This document shows positions 12,204-23,256 of a stretch of 64,000 bases of DNA, one piece after another. Every line of letters begins with the position of its first letter. Within the stretch, counting starts at the first letter, position 1. The stretch spans positions 40,233,578 through 40,297,577 of the forward strand of contig NC_084793.1 of the NCBI RefSeq assembly GCF_963169125.1. Reading direction: 5' to 3'. Made by a program: the position numbers and the translations under genes. The notes below the pieces were generated by a model. It did no database searches and was not told the origin of the DNA. It was given only the letters and a program-made list of their open reading frames with translations. Source of the DNA: Humulus lupulus. Its lineage: Eukaryota; Streptophyta; Magnoliopsida; Rosales; Cannabaceae.

Positions 12204-12439
12204 TGCTAAAAACTTGTTGTGAAAATTTCAATGCACAAGTATACACAATCGTGGATAAGTAATAATAATGATAAATCAAGATCGTTCCCACAATGACTAT
12301 TTATCAATTACCAATAATTAATGTTTATTTCCATTTGGCTTATAATAATTTCTTAAGAGAATGAATAAAACTAAGAAAATTGAAATTAACACTAGCAAAT
12401 TCAACAAATAACTTTAAAAAGATAATTCAATGGAGATAA

Positions 12440-15400
12440 TGTAAAATCTTGGAATTTGAATCTAGATGCATGCTCCCTATTATTTTTCCAAAAACATAAT
12501 AGAAACATAGAACTGCATAACATATATTTAAACATCATATTCGTAAATTAACATAAACACAAAGATATAGAAAACTTACGAATGCGCACCGGATTAATTG
12601 ACTCATTCCTTTGAACTCCTTAACCTTTTGTACTTATAGAATGCTAGGTATTGCAAGAAATTCAAACTGCTAGAACCAGCACCACAGTCTTCCAAACCTT
12701 TCTCTAATTTAGATCTAACAAAGGGTGGGCTAAGTCTCAACACATGAGAAGACATAAATACAAAGAAAGAGAAAAAGAAAGAGGCGACCTAGTGAGTAAT
12801 GTGACAGAGTTTTCTTTACCTGAATGACTCTATTTTAAAATCACTTCACTTAAGATTATATTTATAGGCAAGTGGTAGGGCAACCAAAATAGAGTAATTA
12901 CCCTTTTGATATAATTAATTAATTAAATAAATAAGTGTATAATTGAAGCAATTACTTCCTCACCAATCTACACATATGGCTGGCCCCATAGGGGCATATT
13001 TGCCATTTTGAATTTTAATTTTGTTTCCAAAATTACCCAAAATCAAATCCTTATTTATTTAGTTTAAATAATAATTAATTAAATACTTGTTCAAAATAAC
13101 TATTATATTTTGAGCCTTTGTTTAATTTATTTTACTAATATTAATACTAACTTATTAGTATCAATAAAATTGCCCAAATGTCTAGAAAAATCTCTTTTGA
13201 GTATTTCCAATTAAATCCTCAAACTTTCTCTTATTTATAATTCTCACCTAATGTTAATAAATAATTCACCATTATTTATTTATTTTGACTCAGTCAACTC
13301 GATATTACTAATTGATAAGTAAATCAATTATTTGAAACTATTATATCTAATTTTACTATAGATGGCATGGGGACAATAAATCCATGAACCCAAGCTTCAA
13401 TAAGTTTTCGTGGGTTTATTTATGATAATAAATTATCTCACAATTTATTAATTCATTGTGACTCCACTATAGACTCGGAATTGAACTCTTGAATTCACTG
13501 AAAGTATTTTCCAAACCAAAAATACGTTATCCATTGTTATAACCATTACAGTCAGTCAATCATCTATTGATGACTTACTAACGAGCTGGATGCAAATAAA
13601 CGTTTTACCCCTCATTAGTATTTTATCCTTAACTCCCACTAAGTTCCTTATAAATGATATTTCCGTGAACTTAATCACAGAAAAGATATCTCAATCATTT
13701 AACCTTTTGAACAAAGCAATTAAGGAAATCATTTTTTCACTTCTCTTACAGAAGTTATAAATTTCATATATATGAATAATACTCCTACTCAATTACACTA
13801 CTAAATCTCCAAGACGTAAGTATGGGCTAGACTGTAGGGTAAGCTGGTAGCAAACAAGTCAAAAGATTTAAATAATATAATTAGTAGAATATTATCACTC
13901 AGAATTAAGATCAACATGACCTATGGTCAACATTGTGACATTGATTAGATTCGATAACAATGATACTTATCTATCTATCAATAATCAATATCGCTCCTAG
14001 TTTGATGTAACCAAATACATCCGATCTTATCTACTTGGTCAATGCCTTGGACAAGACATTATTCCCTGAATGTGTAAGTAGATCATATCGTAGATTACCT
14101 AATCAATGAAAATCCAATGCACTGATTTAATCATAGGACTCAGAACATATAATTACAACTATAATCTACTGTGACTGTAATGCCCCAAATTTCCTAATAA
14201 GGTTTAGGACCTTGATTAGGAGGTCAGGAGGGCCATAATTGATTAATTATGTTATTAAATTATTATATGCATGTTTATGTGAATTATATTATTATATGAT
14301 GATAAATGCATGCATATGGGTCCACATTTAAATATAAGGGCATTTTGGTAATTTGGCCTGTTGAGGGTGTGATTGTGTATTTTCATGCATGTGGGTGAAT
14401 TATAAATAATACCACGTTATATGTGGATTTGTTCGAGCCATTCGGCATGAGACGATCATGGAATGCAAGCCTCCGGTCTAGTCATAACGGGATTAAGTTC
14501 GGAGCTCAGAGTGAGTCTCGGGGTAATTTGGTGATTAGAACGTTGCCGGGAATTAAAGGGTAATGGGATATGAATTATTGGTATTTGAGAATAACGGGAA
14601 TTGGAGGGTGTTAATTATAATTAACGAGATAGGCGGGAAATGATGATTTTAGCCTTGGGAGCCTTTAGAAACCTTTATTTGACCTAGGGGTATTTTAGTC
14701 TTTTCACCCCTAGGATTGATATAAGCCATTAGAAGGCTGTGGAATTGTAAAAAACAGAGCATCATCATCCTTCTCTCTCTCCCTCACTCGTACACCATTT
14801 CTCCTCTTTCTTCCTTTGGAATTTTTGAACCCTACTTGAAGAATCAAGCTAGGAGATCAAAGGTGGGAGTTTAGAAACTTAGTTCATCCATTGACGATGA
14901 CTCAAATCCAACTTGAGGTAAGATTTCTTCCATGAACTTAAGCTTTACCCTATTTTTCTTATGGTTTTCAGTCAAAGGAATTTGAGGTGTTAGTTGTGAG
15001 AATTCATGGAAGTTTTGTGTAAGATTTCTTGGATTTTGATGAGGGTGTAATGTAGATGAAGTTTAAGGATTGAATTTGATGTTTGGGTGAAGTTTGGGAT
15101 TGGTTTGGAGGTTTGGTTTTCAAGGGAAATCGCAGGGGAGAAGACTAGAATTTTCTTTGGTTTGCTGATGGCGCCCCAGCGCTAGGCAGGGCAGGTTCTA
15201 AGCTTCTCTGACTTTGGGGCAGCGTCCCAGCGCCACTAGGCAGCGCCCCAGTGCTAGTGCATTTTCCAGCAGGCCTATTTTAGGCCTCGGGATGACTTTT
15301 AAGGCTCGTGGGTTGGTTCCTTTACCCCGTTTGGGTAGATTAAGAATCCCGAGAGTGTGGGATGGATCCCGGGAGTGAGGTTTTAGATTATAAACCTTTT

Positions 15401-17045
15401 TATGATTTATTTAATTGATGGGATTCCATATTTGGTTATGACTAGGTGACTGCTAAAGGATCAAAGGATTGATCGTTCTCAAGGGTCATTCTTTTATTAA
15501 TTCTTGCTCGAACCCGAGGTAAGAAAACTGCACCCTGTGTATATATGACATGCATGGTTATTCTTGATGCATGTTGGATGTTTAAATGTGACATGCATGG
15601 TTATTGTTGAGGCATGTCAAGTGATTAAATGTGATGCATGTGTTGCATGAGAAATATGTGATTAGGGCATGCTATGAATATTGAATATGAGATTGTTCAG
15701 AGCTTGAGCCTCTGTGTTTATGCATGATCCTAATTATGCTAGAAATGGTTAATTAAGCATGATGAATACCCTATATTAAGATATTTTACATATGATATAT
15801 GTTTGGTAGCATTTCTTACTTGTGTATGGCACTGACTAGTCAGGGTCGGCACTGGTCGCGTATTACTGACCTAAGAGCCGGAAAAGGCATAAACGTCTTG
15901 AACGCAGGGCCGATAAAAGACTAGATCTAATCGATATCAGCGTTGAATGACTCTGGGAGCATTGATGCTGGACCGACCCTAAGGTCGATGAAAATTATAA
16001 GCGCTTGACTAGTCTAGGACTAGCTACTTAGAGCTAGGGCCAAAGGCCTAGGTGACTATTTGTCACATGGCTAGGGAGCGGAATCCTATGGTTGTGACTC
16101 TATGGTCATGCGATAGGTTATATTGGTGACTAGTTCATGGAACACCTATCTTGATAAGCTAGTGAAAGGATCACTTATTTATAAAGGGAACGGAACCCAC
16201 CTTAGTGACTTGTACAACTGTCACTCTTCTACTCAGGGCTATAAGCCCAGTATGGTTACCGGAACCACCAGTGTTAAATTGCTTATCTGATTAGGATTGA
16301 CTTGATAGTAATCCACTCAGGAGGGTAGGATTCTTTATCCAGGATACCCATCATTACATGAACTTATTTGTCTGCTTGAATAGAGCTATGTTTGCTAGGT
16401 ATGTGCCTTATGATTTGATGACATGATATTCCTGTTCATGAGCATATTAAGTTTTCTTGCTTGGCTTCGGCTCACGGGTGCTATGTGGTGCAAGTAAAGG
16501 CAAAAGAAAGCTGGACCATCCTTGAGTTGGAGAGCTTAGGTGGCGATGTGTACATATGCAGCTGTTCGACCGCCACGACCGAGGGTTGAAAGAGGAACTA
16601 GGGTTAAACCCTGTTTTGCCGCTTAGATCGGCTGGTTGTAAATATTTTCTTGTAATAGACCTTTAAATTATATTTTTGGGATCCCAATGTATATAATAAA
16701 CATTCTAATGAAACGTTACATCTTAACCAAAAACTTTAATCCCTAAACCGCTAATCATACTTAGTTACACGATTTTGGCCAAATGACTCGATTTGCGAGT
16801 TTAGCACTGTTTGTAAGACACACAGTAACGGTCCCTGGAGTTTAGGGCGTTACAGTGACCTAGTCACTATAATTTTAACTATCCATATGTTTAGGATTTT
16901 ATGAATGTTTGTATTAATTGAATAAACATGTAATAAAACAGGTGAACAATGCGATTGAATAAACAAAATGATTTCTACTTCTTTGATTGATAATAAAAAC
17001 GTGTCACATGAGAAATATGGTTTTATTAAGGGCATAAAATCCAAC
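12440..17045 (-). mobile_element. Probable Copia-type solo LTR, itself interrupted
   Basis: The right end on the minus strand reads GTTGGATTTTATGCCC, a common start of plant Copia LTRs. The left end in + orientation is TGTAAAATCTTGG. It has a TATA box (minus TATAAATATAATC, about 12852-12870). Without the nested LTR (14176-16854) it is about 1.9 kb. Neither end has a clean 5-bp duplication and the right end lacks the terminal A of CCAACA, so the boundaries may be off by a few bases. It sits inside the Athila-like LTR, whose sequence continues on both sides. Confidence 0.5.
14176..16854 (+). mobile_element. Solo LTR, Tekay-type family 1, with perfect TSD GTGAC
   Basis: Begins TGTAATGCCCC and ends GGGCGTTACA; 2679 bp, flanked by GTGAC at 14171-14175 and 16855-16859. 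Family landmarks in order are the 'aatttcctaataaggtt' start, 'cacgttatatgtgg', a TATA-like GATATAAGCC at 14709, GAGGTAAGAT at 14915, GC-rich words at 15168-15262, GAGGTAAGAAAAC at 15517 and a variable region at 15830-16100. No coding domain is present. It is the innermost of three stacked insertions. Confidence 0.95.
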
Positions 17046-18342
17046 TAATAAAACTAAGGCATTTAACTTCATATTTTATCCACTATAATATTTCATTAAT
17101 ACAATTCCTACTATTCTTCTTCCAATTTTGATAGCGGATTAACAAAAGCAATTTATATTCGTACTAGTATATATAAACCTCAACCTATATGCAAATGTTC
17201 TACATCTCTATGATAAATTTAAACACATAGCAGACATTACATACAACAATCCTAAAGCAACACAAACCATACAAGTACTCTCGTCCAATATCAAAATTTG
17301 TGTTTATTCAATTACAACCTATTTAACTCTCACTTCTCATATTTTGAAATAAAATCATATAGAACATGCAATAGATAACCAATCAATTACAAGCATTAAG
17401 CATGAATTTGAATAAATCACAATTTAGAAGAAGAAGTCATAGAATTTGCATTAAATCAATCAAGAGTTTTAAGAGACTACATTAAAGCCCTAGACTAGAA
17501 AATTAGTTCATATTGAAATCCACAACATCCATTAATTCAGAAGATAACATAGGAAGAAGAAATTAAAGAAGAAAAGAAAAACTCTTGATGAATTCTCCAA
17601 TCTTGGCCTCCAAGTGCTTCAATGTGTTTCCCCTTATTTTTCAGCAGCCAAAAGTACTTAGAATCGCTCATAATTATGTTTTTATAGTAACCCTAGCGAT
17701 TCTATTTGAAAAGACTATTTTGCCCTTATAAAATCAGGTTTCTTGGGATGTACAGACTATGGGCGCTATATCGCCCATTATATAGCGTTGGGGCACTATT
17801 TCGAAACCCCTGGAGCTCTTTTTTGTGACTTTGATAGCGTTGCAGCACTATATGTTAGCATTGAGGCATTAATTGTACAGAACAAGATTGAAACTCGCTT
17901 CGAACAACATGCAACACCAACTGATCATATTTTACCATAACTTTCTTGATATAACTCCAAATTAGGTGATTCAAAAAGCTATAGAGAGCTAAAAGAAAGA
18001 TATACAACTTTTAATTCTAAGAGGTTTTTGAAAAAGTGAAGAAATCATGGTTAAAATGCGGCTTGAGGTTTCAAACTTGCGTTACAGAGCATAAACGACG
18101 CGTGTTGAGCAACTTTAACGTAGCATTTTCCACGCATAAGGTCTTGAAACTCTACACTCAACACTAAATCAATGTTATTTATCATATTTAACATGTTTAT
18201 TCTCATTTCACTCCATATTATGTACTTGACCATTAAAACCTGAAACAAGAGGAAAACATGTGTATATCTACACAAACTAAAGTAAAAACATTTAAAAAAC
18301 ATCTTAAATTACTCTATAAAACTAACCTAGAATCAACCTAAC

Positions 18343-19170
18343 TCTCTCTTCCCTCCTCTCTCAACTTATTTTTTTCTTCAGGTAGCTGGCTGAGCTCATC
18401 GGTGACAGATAGTAATGTTCGTACTTTCCATTTTTAATGTTGGTTCTACAAAATTTTCTTGTTCAAACTTGGTCCTTAAATGGCTTTTTTCTTCAAAATT
18501 ATTTAGTGCTTCTCAACTAACAATATATCTTTTAAATTTTTCTCTAATGTTTTTCATGTCATTGATTTTCTACGGAGAAGGTCCCTCGTCAAAGCACCCT
18601 ACATGAAGGTCATTATCACTTTAAAAACAACTTCATGTAATGAAAAAGCATCATGCTGTAATAATAGTTATTCCTTAGCTTTTAATTGGCATACTCGATT
18701 ATAACATGCTGATGTTGATATTATAAGTAATATTCTCAAGTAATATTTCCTCTTCAAATAATAAAACAAAGGTTTATTACTCTTATCAATTAATATGGTA
18801 TAAAAGTCATCAGATTTCTTTTTCTTTCGAACATCAGTCTCTAGAATTAATAATATACTCAGATATATCAATGCAGACTAACTAACCCCCTTTTTAACCG
18901 CTGATGGCTCACAATACTTCATCCTATTTGTTGATGGCTGCTCTAGATTTGTTTGTTATATCATGTTGGAAAATAGACATATCATATTGCTTATTTTCTT
19001 AAAGAAAATAGTTAAACATAAACATTGTGAAAATAAATATGAAAATTAACTATAATATTATAACAATATTATCAATAAAAATTATCTATAAATTTAAGCA
19101 TATAATATAACAATTCTCGCCGAGTGGTATAGGAATCATACGAGCTGTTATATTATTTTAAACAATATAA
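18343..19170. other. No gene seen; AT-rich DNA between LTR remnants
   Basis: Starts with a CT-rich stretch, then plain AT-rich sequence without coding signatures on either strand. Short frames at 18415-18606 (+) and 18668-18871 (-) have low-complexity composition and no recognisable domain. Confidence 0.6.
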
Positions 19171-20129
19171 TGTTAGATTAAATAATGTGACAAAATGTGA
19201 TTTGTCACACAAATGTGATTTGTTATACTTTGTAACATATTATTGATAGTTACAAAATTAGACACATGTGTGTGCTCAAATGTAACATATTTTGGCATTA
19301 CAAAATCAGTTCCAAATTTGTAACTCACAAATATTACTCAATAATGTGTAGATTAAGAGTTATACATTTGTGTTTGAATTTCATAGGGACATTATGTAAT
19401 ATGGATGTTAAAGACATGTTTTTAAGTCTCATGAGGTGTATAGAGGTTACAAAATCATGTGGGAAGAGATTGAGACGTTATTTGGAAAACTGAAAAATTG
19501 GAAGCTCAAATTGCACTGTGGCCGCGGCTTGGGGGACAGATGCCAGTGGCCGCAACATTGATACTCTTGGTTGCTGCCTGGGGTGCTGACAGCCTATTCC
19601 AATTTTACTTTTTCTCCAATTTAAACGGTTTTAACATCCCAAATAACTCTCAAATCTTCATTTTAATTCCACAAACATCCAATTAGACATTGGTAACAAC
19701 CATGGGGGTTTGTCGAATTTTAAATTCAAAGGGTATCTCAAACTCTATAAATAGAAGTCTAATGCACACTTGTAAGACACAATTTTCTATCCACAAAGCA
19801 CTTGGTTAGAAAATACACCATAAGTTTTTGGACAAAGGTTTTGAATTTTGTTCAAGTTGGTTATCCCCACTACTCTACACTTTGGTTGTGTAAGAGTTTG
19901 AATTCTTTCTATTGTTCTCTTTTCATTCTTTAGTTCTTCTTATTCTTATTTTACTTGTATTATTGTTTTGAGTTTGTGATCTTCATCTTCTACATCTTTC
20001 TATTTACTTGTATTTTGAGCAATTGAGTTGTAACATTACTTTTATCAACCACCTTATCTATTGTATTTTTGCAGAGAGTTGTATTTGGTATTTTCCATAT
20101 TTCCATTGAATATAATATATTTTCCAACA
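19171..20129 (+). mobile_element. Probable Copia-type solo LTR
   Basis: The ends TGTTAGATT and TTTTCCAACA form the TGTT...AACA inverted termini typical of Copia LTRs; 959 bp. A TATA box CTATAAATAG lies at 19745-19754, followed by a T-rich leader, which fits a + strand LTR. CG-rich words GGCCGCGGC and GGCCGC occur at 19520-19552. The flanks do not give a clear 5-bp duplication (AACAATA occurs at 19161-19167 and 20126-20132, overlapping the end), so its status is probable, not proven. Confidence 0.55.
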
Positions 20130-20708
20130 ATACCTTACTTCTACTCCCAACAAATTGACAAAGGACTAAGAAAGCTTCAACCTAGATGGTATGAATTCAG
20201 ACAATGAGGTGAAGCCATCTATTTATAGCCTTCAAGGGGAACAATACATTTAGTTTCAACATTAATGATAAAATATGCTTGATAATCAAGTACATAATCA
20301 TGTGTATATTCTTTCTTGCGAATCAAGCAATTAATGCTTGGTTGTCACACAGTAATGAAATTTAAATAGAATTTGTGGTTGGCATAAAAGAATATTCTCC
20401 ACGTTTTTAATAGGATATATTTTTGGGGATTGCAAAAGAACCCCAACACAAACTAAGCTTTTTGGGTTGTAGACACGAGTCACATGCATTTTTGCTCCAC
20501 TTATGATAATTTGCACCCATGTGCACGCAAGAGAGATCCCCCTTGTTCATCAACTTACTAATCTAAGGATATGAAATTCTATTTATACCCCTCTGAAAGG
20601 GTACTCAAATTTCTACGTAGGACCACCACAAATCCCACTATTTTTTCTTATCATTTTGCCGATTTTAGGTGAGAATTTCTAATTTGCCTCATAATTATTT
20701 TGGGTATA
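20130..20708. other. No gene seen; pre-insertion flank of the large Tekay element
   Basis: AT-rich sequence with no supported reading frame or element ends. Before the Tekay insertion it was continuous with 38523-38833 through the TTAAT target. Confidence 0.6.
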
Positions 20709-20713
20709 TTAAT

Positions 20714-22970
20714 TGTAACACCCTGGATAACCAAGACCGTTGCACTGTGTAGTTGAAATAGTGCAAGACTTGCTAATCAAGTCATTTGGATAAAAATGTG
20801 ATCCTAAGGTCAACCATCAGATTATGGTTAAAAGATTTTGAACATAAACGGTTAATTTTCATTAAAACTGATGTTTAAGACATGGGATCCCAAAAACAGG
20901 GTACAAGTGATAGTTACAATTCTCAACGGTTTTAATACAAACAACAACCACTCTAATGGAAAAACACAAGTTTTAGGCCTCTGTCCTTGTACTTTCCCTC
21001 GGCTGTGGCGGTTGAGCAACTGACTATGTACACTTCACCCCCAGAGCTCTCCAACTCATGGTTAATCCAACTTTCCTTTGCCTTTATTTGCACCACGTAG
21101 CACTCATGAGCCAAGGCCCGGCAAGAAAACCAGAAACAACAAACACATGTAGCAATAAGAATATTCAATCAAGCTTATCTCATTCAAACATAAAACAGAG
21201 TACGAATATTCAACTAATCAATGATAAACACATAATCTCAAGTTCTTAAATAATCAGGGTTGACACACTTAGGCTGAGCCCCCTATTGATCTAGTTGGCC
21301 CCGGCTCGATTAGGCCGGGCTGCGCTCAGTACGCTTACATCAGCCTTAACTCCCTTAGGCTGGTCAGTCTTGTACATCACATCAATCTTATAAGCACATT
21401 GTACAAGAAATCAATAATTGGGAATCTCAGTCCCGTTCACAACCACACAGGGGTGGAATTTTCTTACCTTGAATTCCGAGCGGAGGATACAGAACGGTCC
21501 CGAGCACGATCCTCAGTCCTGAGCCTTGGTGATAAACCTAGTCACAGTGGCCAATGGGTAACCATCAATTTCTAATCCAAATAAATACTTAGGAGAGAAA
21601 TACCAGCCTCCAGGACCTCGATTTATACTAAACCGGGTAGTCGAAATCGTCCTGAGCGCTTAGGTTCGAACCCTCGAGCCTTACCAATCCTAGAAACCAT
21701 CCTAAGGCAAAATCCCTTAGGCAGGCCATGACCTGACCCTAAGGGTCACGGCGCGCCCCCAAGTCAGAGACACAAACTTCAAGCATCAGGGGGAGGCAGG
21801 TCGCGACTTTCCCCCTAGGGCCGTGGCGCGCCCCCAACTCAGAGAGCACACCCAGGTGTTTTGGGCATGCGGGTCGCGGTGCCCATGAGCTGGGTCGCGA
21901 CACACCCTATGAACCCAGAATTTTCTGGGTTTTTCTTAGCATTTTCCCATGAGTCCAGCCCCAAATTTCCATCTCAAATCCTCATCAAATCTCATAATTG
22001 AGCCCAGAAAATCTATCCTTATGTCCCAACCATCACAACCAATCCATAACAATTTTCTTACACTATCAAACACCTAAAATCAACTAGCAAACCCAAACTC
22101 ATGCAAACTCTAACTTTTAACATAACTTCAACATAATTTAGAGATTCTAGCCTAAATTCTTACGTCAAGTAGCAGCCTAATTCCTCAACAAATTTCTCTA
22201 AGTATTCCCAGCTTGAATTCCCTCTGAGTTCCAACTTAATTCACAGCTTGATCACCTTAACTTTTCTTCCAAAATTCAGAACTTCCCCTTATGCTTCTTG
22301 AGAGTAGAAAATGTGATATAGAGAGTGAGCAGGAGTTGAGAGTTCTAAGTGATTTCTAGCTAAGTCTAGAATCCTACAGAGTATACCCCTTTAACCCCTA
22401 AAAAGACTATAATACCTCTTTAAGCTTATTAATCCCCTAAGTATCTCTAGGGGTATAATGGTAATTTCACTCCCAATTCCTGCTAATTCCTCAAGTGTTC
22501 CTAATATTTACCAATTAATCTCGTCATGTCCAATTAATTACCCCAAACTTATTCAATATGTAATAAATCCCAAAATATTCTCTAAATTCCCCAAAATACC
22601 CCTAGGCTCCCCCCGAGCCGGGTATCAAACCCTGTTGTGACTATTTCGCTGATCCGCTCACTAGGACCGTCTCGAGCCATATACTGCAAATATATCCACA
22701 TAATAATGTGGTCTCAACAATTTATCACATATAATCACATTTATGCCCTCAACGAGCCAAAATTATGAATATGCCCTTATAAACTATAAAGGGCCCACAT
22801 GCATATCTAATACTCGTAAACATATTTATCACATATTCATATAATCATATTTAATCATGCATGTCACATAGTCACGTATTTAACCATTTAAACACATAAA
22901 TGAACCAATTATGCCCTCCCGGCACGCTAACCAAGGCGCTAAACCCTATTAGCAATTTTTGGTCGTTACA
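20714..22970 (-). mobile_element. 3' LTR of the large Tekay element
   Basis: In + orientation starts TGTAACACCCTGG and ends GGTCGTTACA; 2257 bp. It matches 36301-38517 throughout. It contains CG-rich words at 21722-21906 and the splice-donor-like GGTAAG complement TTCTTACCTTG at 21466. Confidence 0.93.
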
Positions 22971-22985
22971 ACTATCCCCTCCTAT
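22971..22985 (-). other. Polypurine tract of the large Tekay element
   Basis: Minus strand AGGAGGGGATAGT directly abuts the LTR start TGTAACGACC. This is the expected site of plus-strand priming in LTR retrotransposons. Confidence 0.8.
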
Positions 22986-23007
22986 TGAAAATTTCGTACT
23001 TGAAATT

Positions 23008-23256
23008 TACCTGAATAACTCGGGATATTGATTCCGCATAGCTGATTCAAGCTCCTAGGTCGCTTCCTCAAGCCTGCTATTCCTCCACAATACCTTGACT
23101 AGAGGAATCGTCTTGTTCCGTAGAACCTTGTCTTTCCTGTCTAAGACTTGCACCGGTCGCTCCTCATAAGACAAATCTGTCTGCAACTCTAAATCTTCAT
23201 ACTTCAACACATGAGTCGTATTTGAGACGTATTTCCGAAGCATAGAAATGTGGAAT
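23008..23256 (-). pseudogene. Integrase C-terminus with chromodomain (Tekay)
   Basis: Minus-strand frame with HISMLRKYV, then a chromodomain-like segment: LSYEERPVQVLDRK, VLRNKTIPLVKVLW, and EAT where a conserved Trp codon has become a TAG stop. The remainder to about 23008 reads on in frame to a final stop. The chromodomain of such elements binds histone H3 marks and steers integration to heterochromatin. The upstream half of the same domain region lies at 27565, beyond the LTR insertion that split it exactly in the HxVFHISML block. Confidence 0.85.

Larger units (their letters stand above)
5746..18342 (-). mobile_element. Athila-like Ty3/gypsy element, internally deleted and interrupted by nested solo LTRs
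   Basis: Reading on the minus strand from right to left: a 5' LTR (18342-12204), a primer-binding site like that for tRNA-Asp (12203-12188), a gag N-terminus (12110-11767), a solo LTR inserted in gag, the rest of gag with a zinc knuckle, an aspartic protease (8157-7600), then directly a conserved 3' segment (near 7383-7333), long AT-rich 3' non-coding DNA and about 100 bp of the 3' LTR (5851-5746). The two LTR ends share a clearly similar stretch (5749-5850 and 18240-18342). No reverse transcriptase, RNase H or integrase is present between protease and 3' end. It is therefore a non-autonomous gag-protease derivative. Confidence 0.75.
12204..18342 (-). mobile_element. 5' LTR of the Athila-like element, split by nested insertions
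   Basis: The + strand starts TGCTAAAAACTTG beside the primer-binding site. The first 230 bp, with 'gcacaagtatacacaatcg' and 'gatcgttcccacaatgac', align with the start of the related LTR at 59982. Similarity resumes after 17045 ('taataaaactaaggc', 'acaagtactctcgtcc') and ends at the block shared with 5749-5850. Between these lies a Copia-like LTR that itself contains a family-1 LTR. Removing them leaves about 1.5 kb of LTR, similar to the 1339 bp of the 59982 copy. A TATA-like CTATAAAAAC (minus) is at about 17679-17690. Confidence 0.65.

Noticed and set aside
19161..20132. AACAATA on both sides of the Copia-like LTR as a target duplication
   Set aside because: On the right it overlaps the LTR end itself and on the left it is three bases away from the LTR start, so it does not fit a 5-bp duplication.
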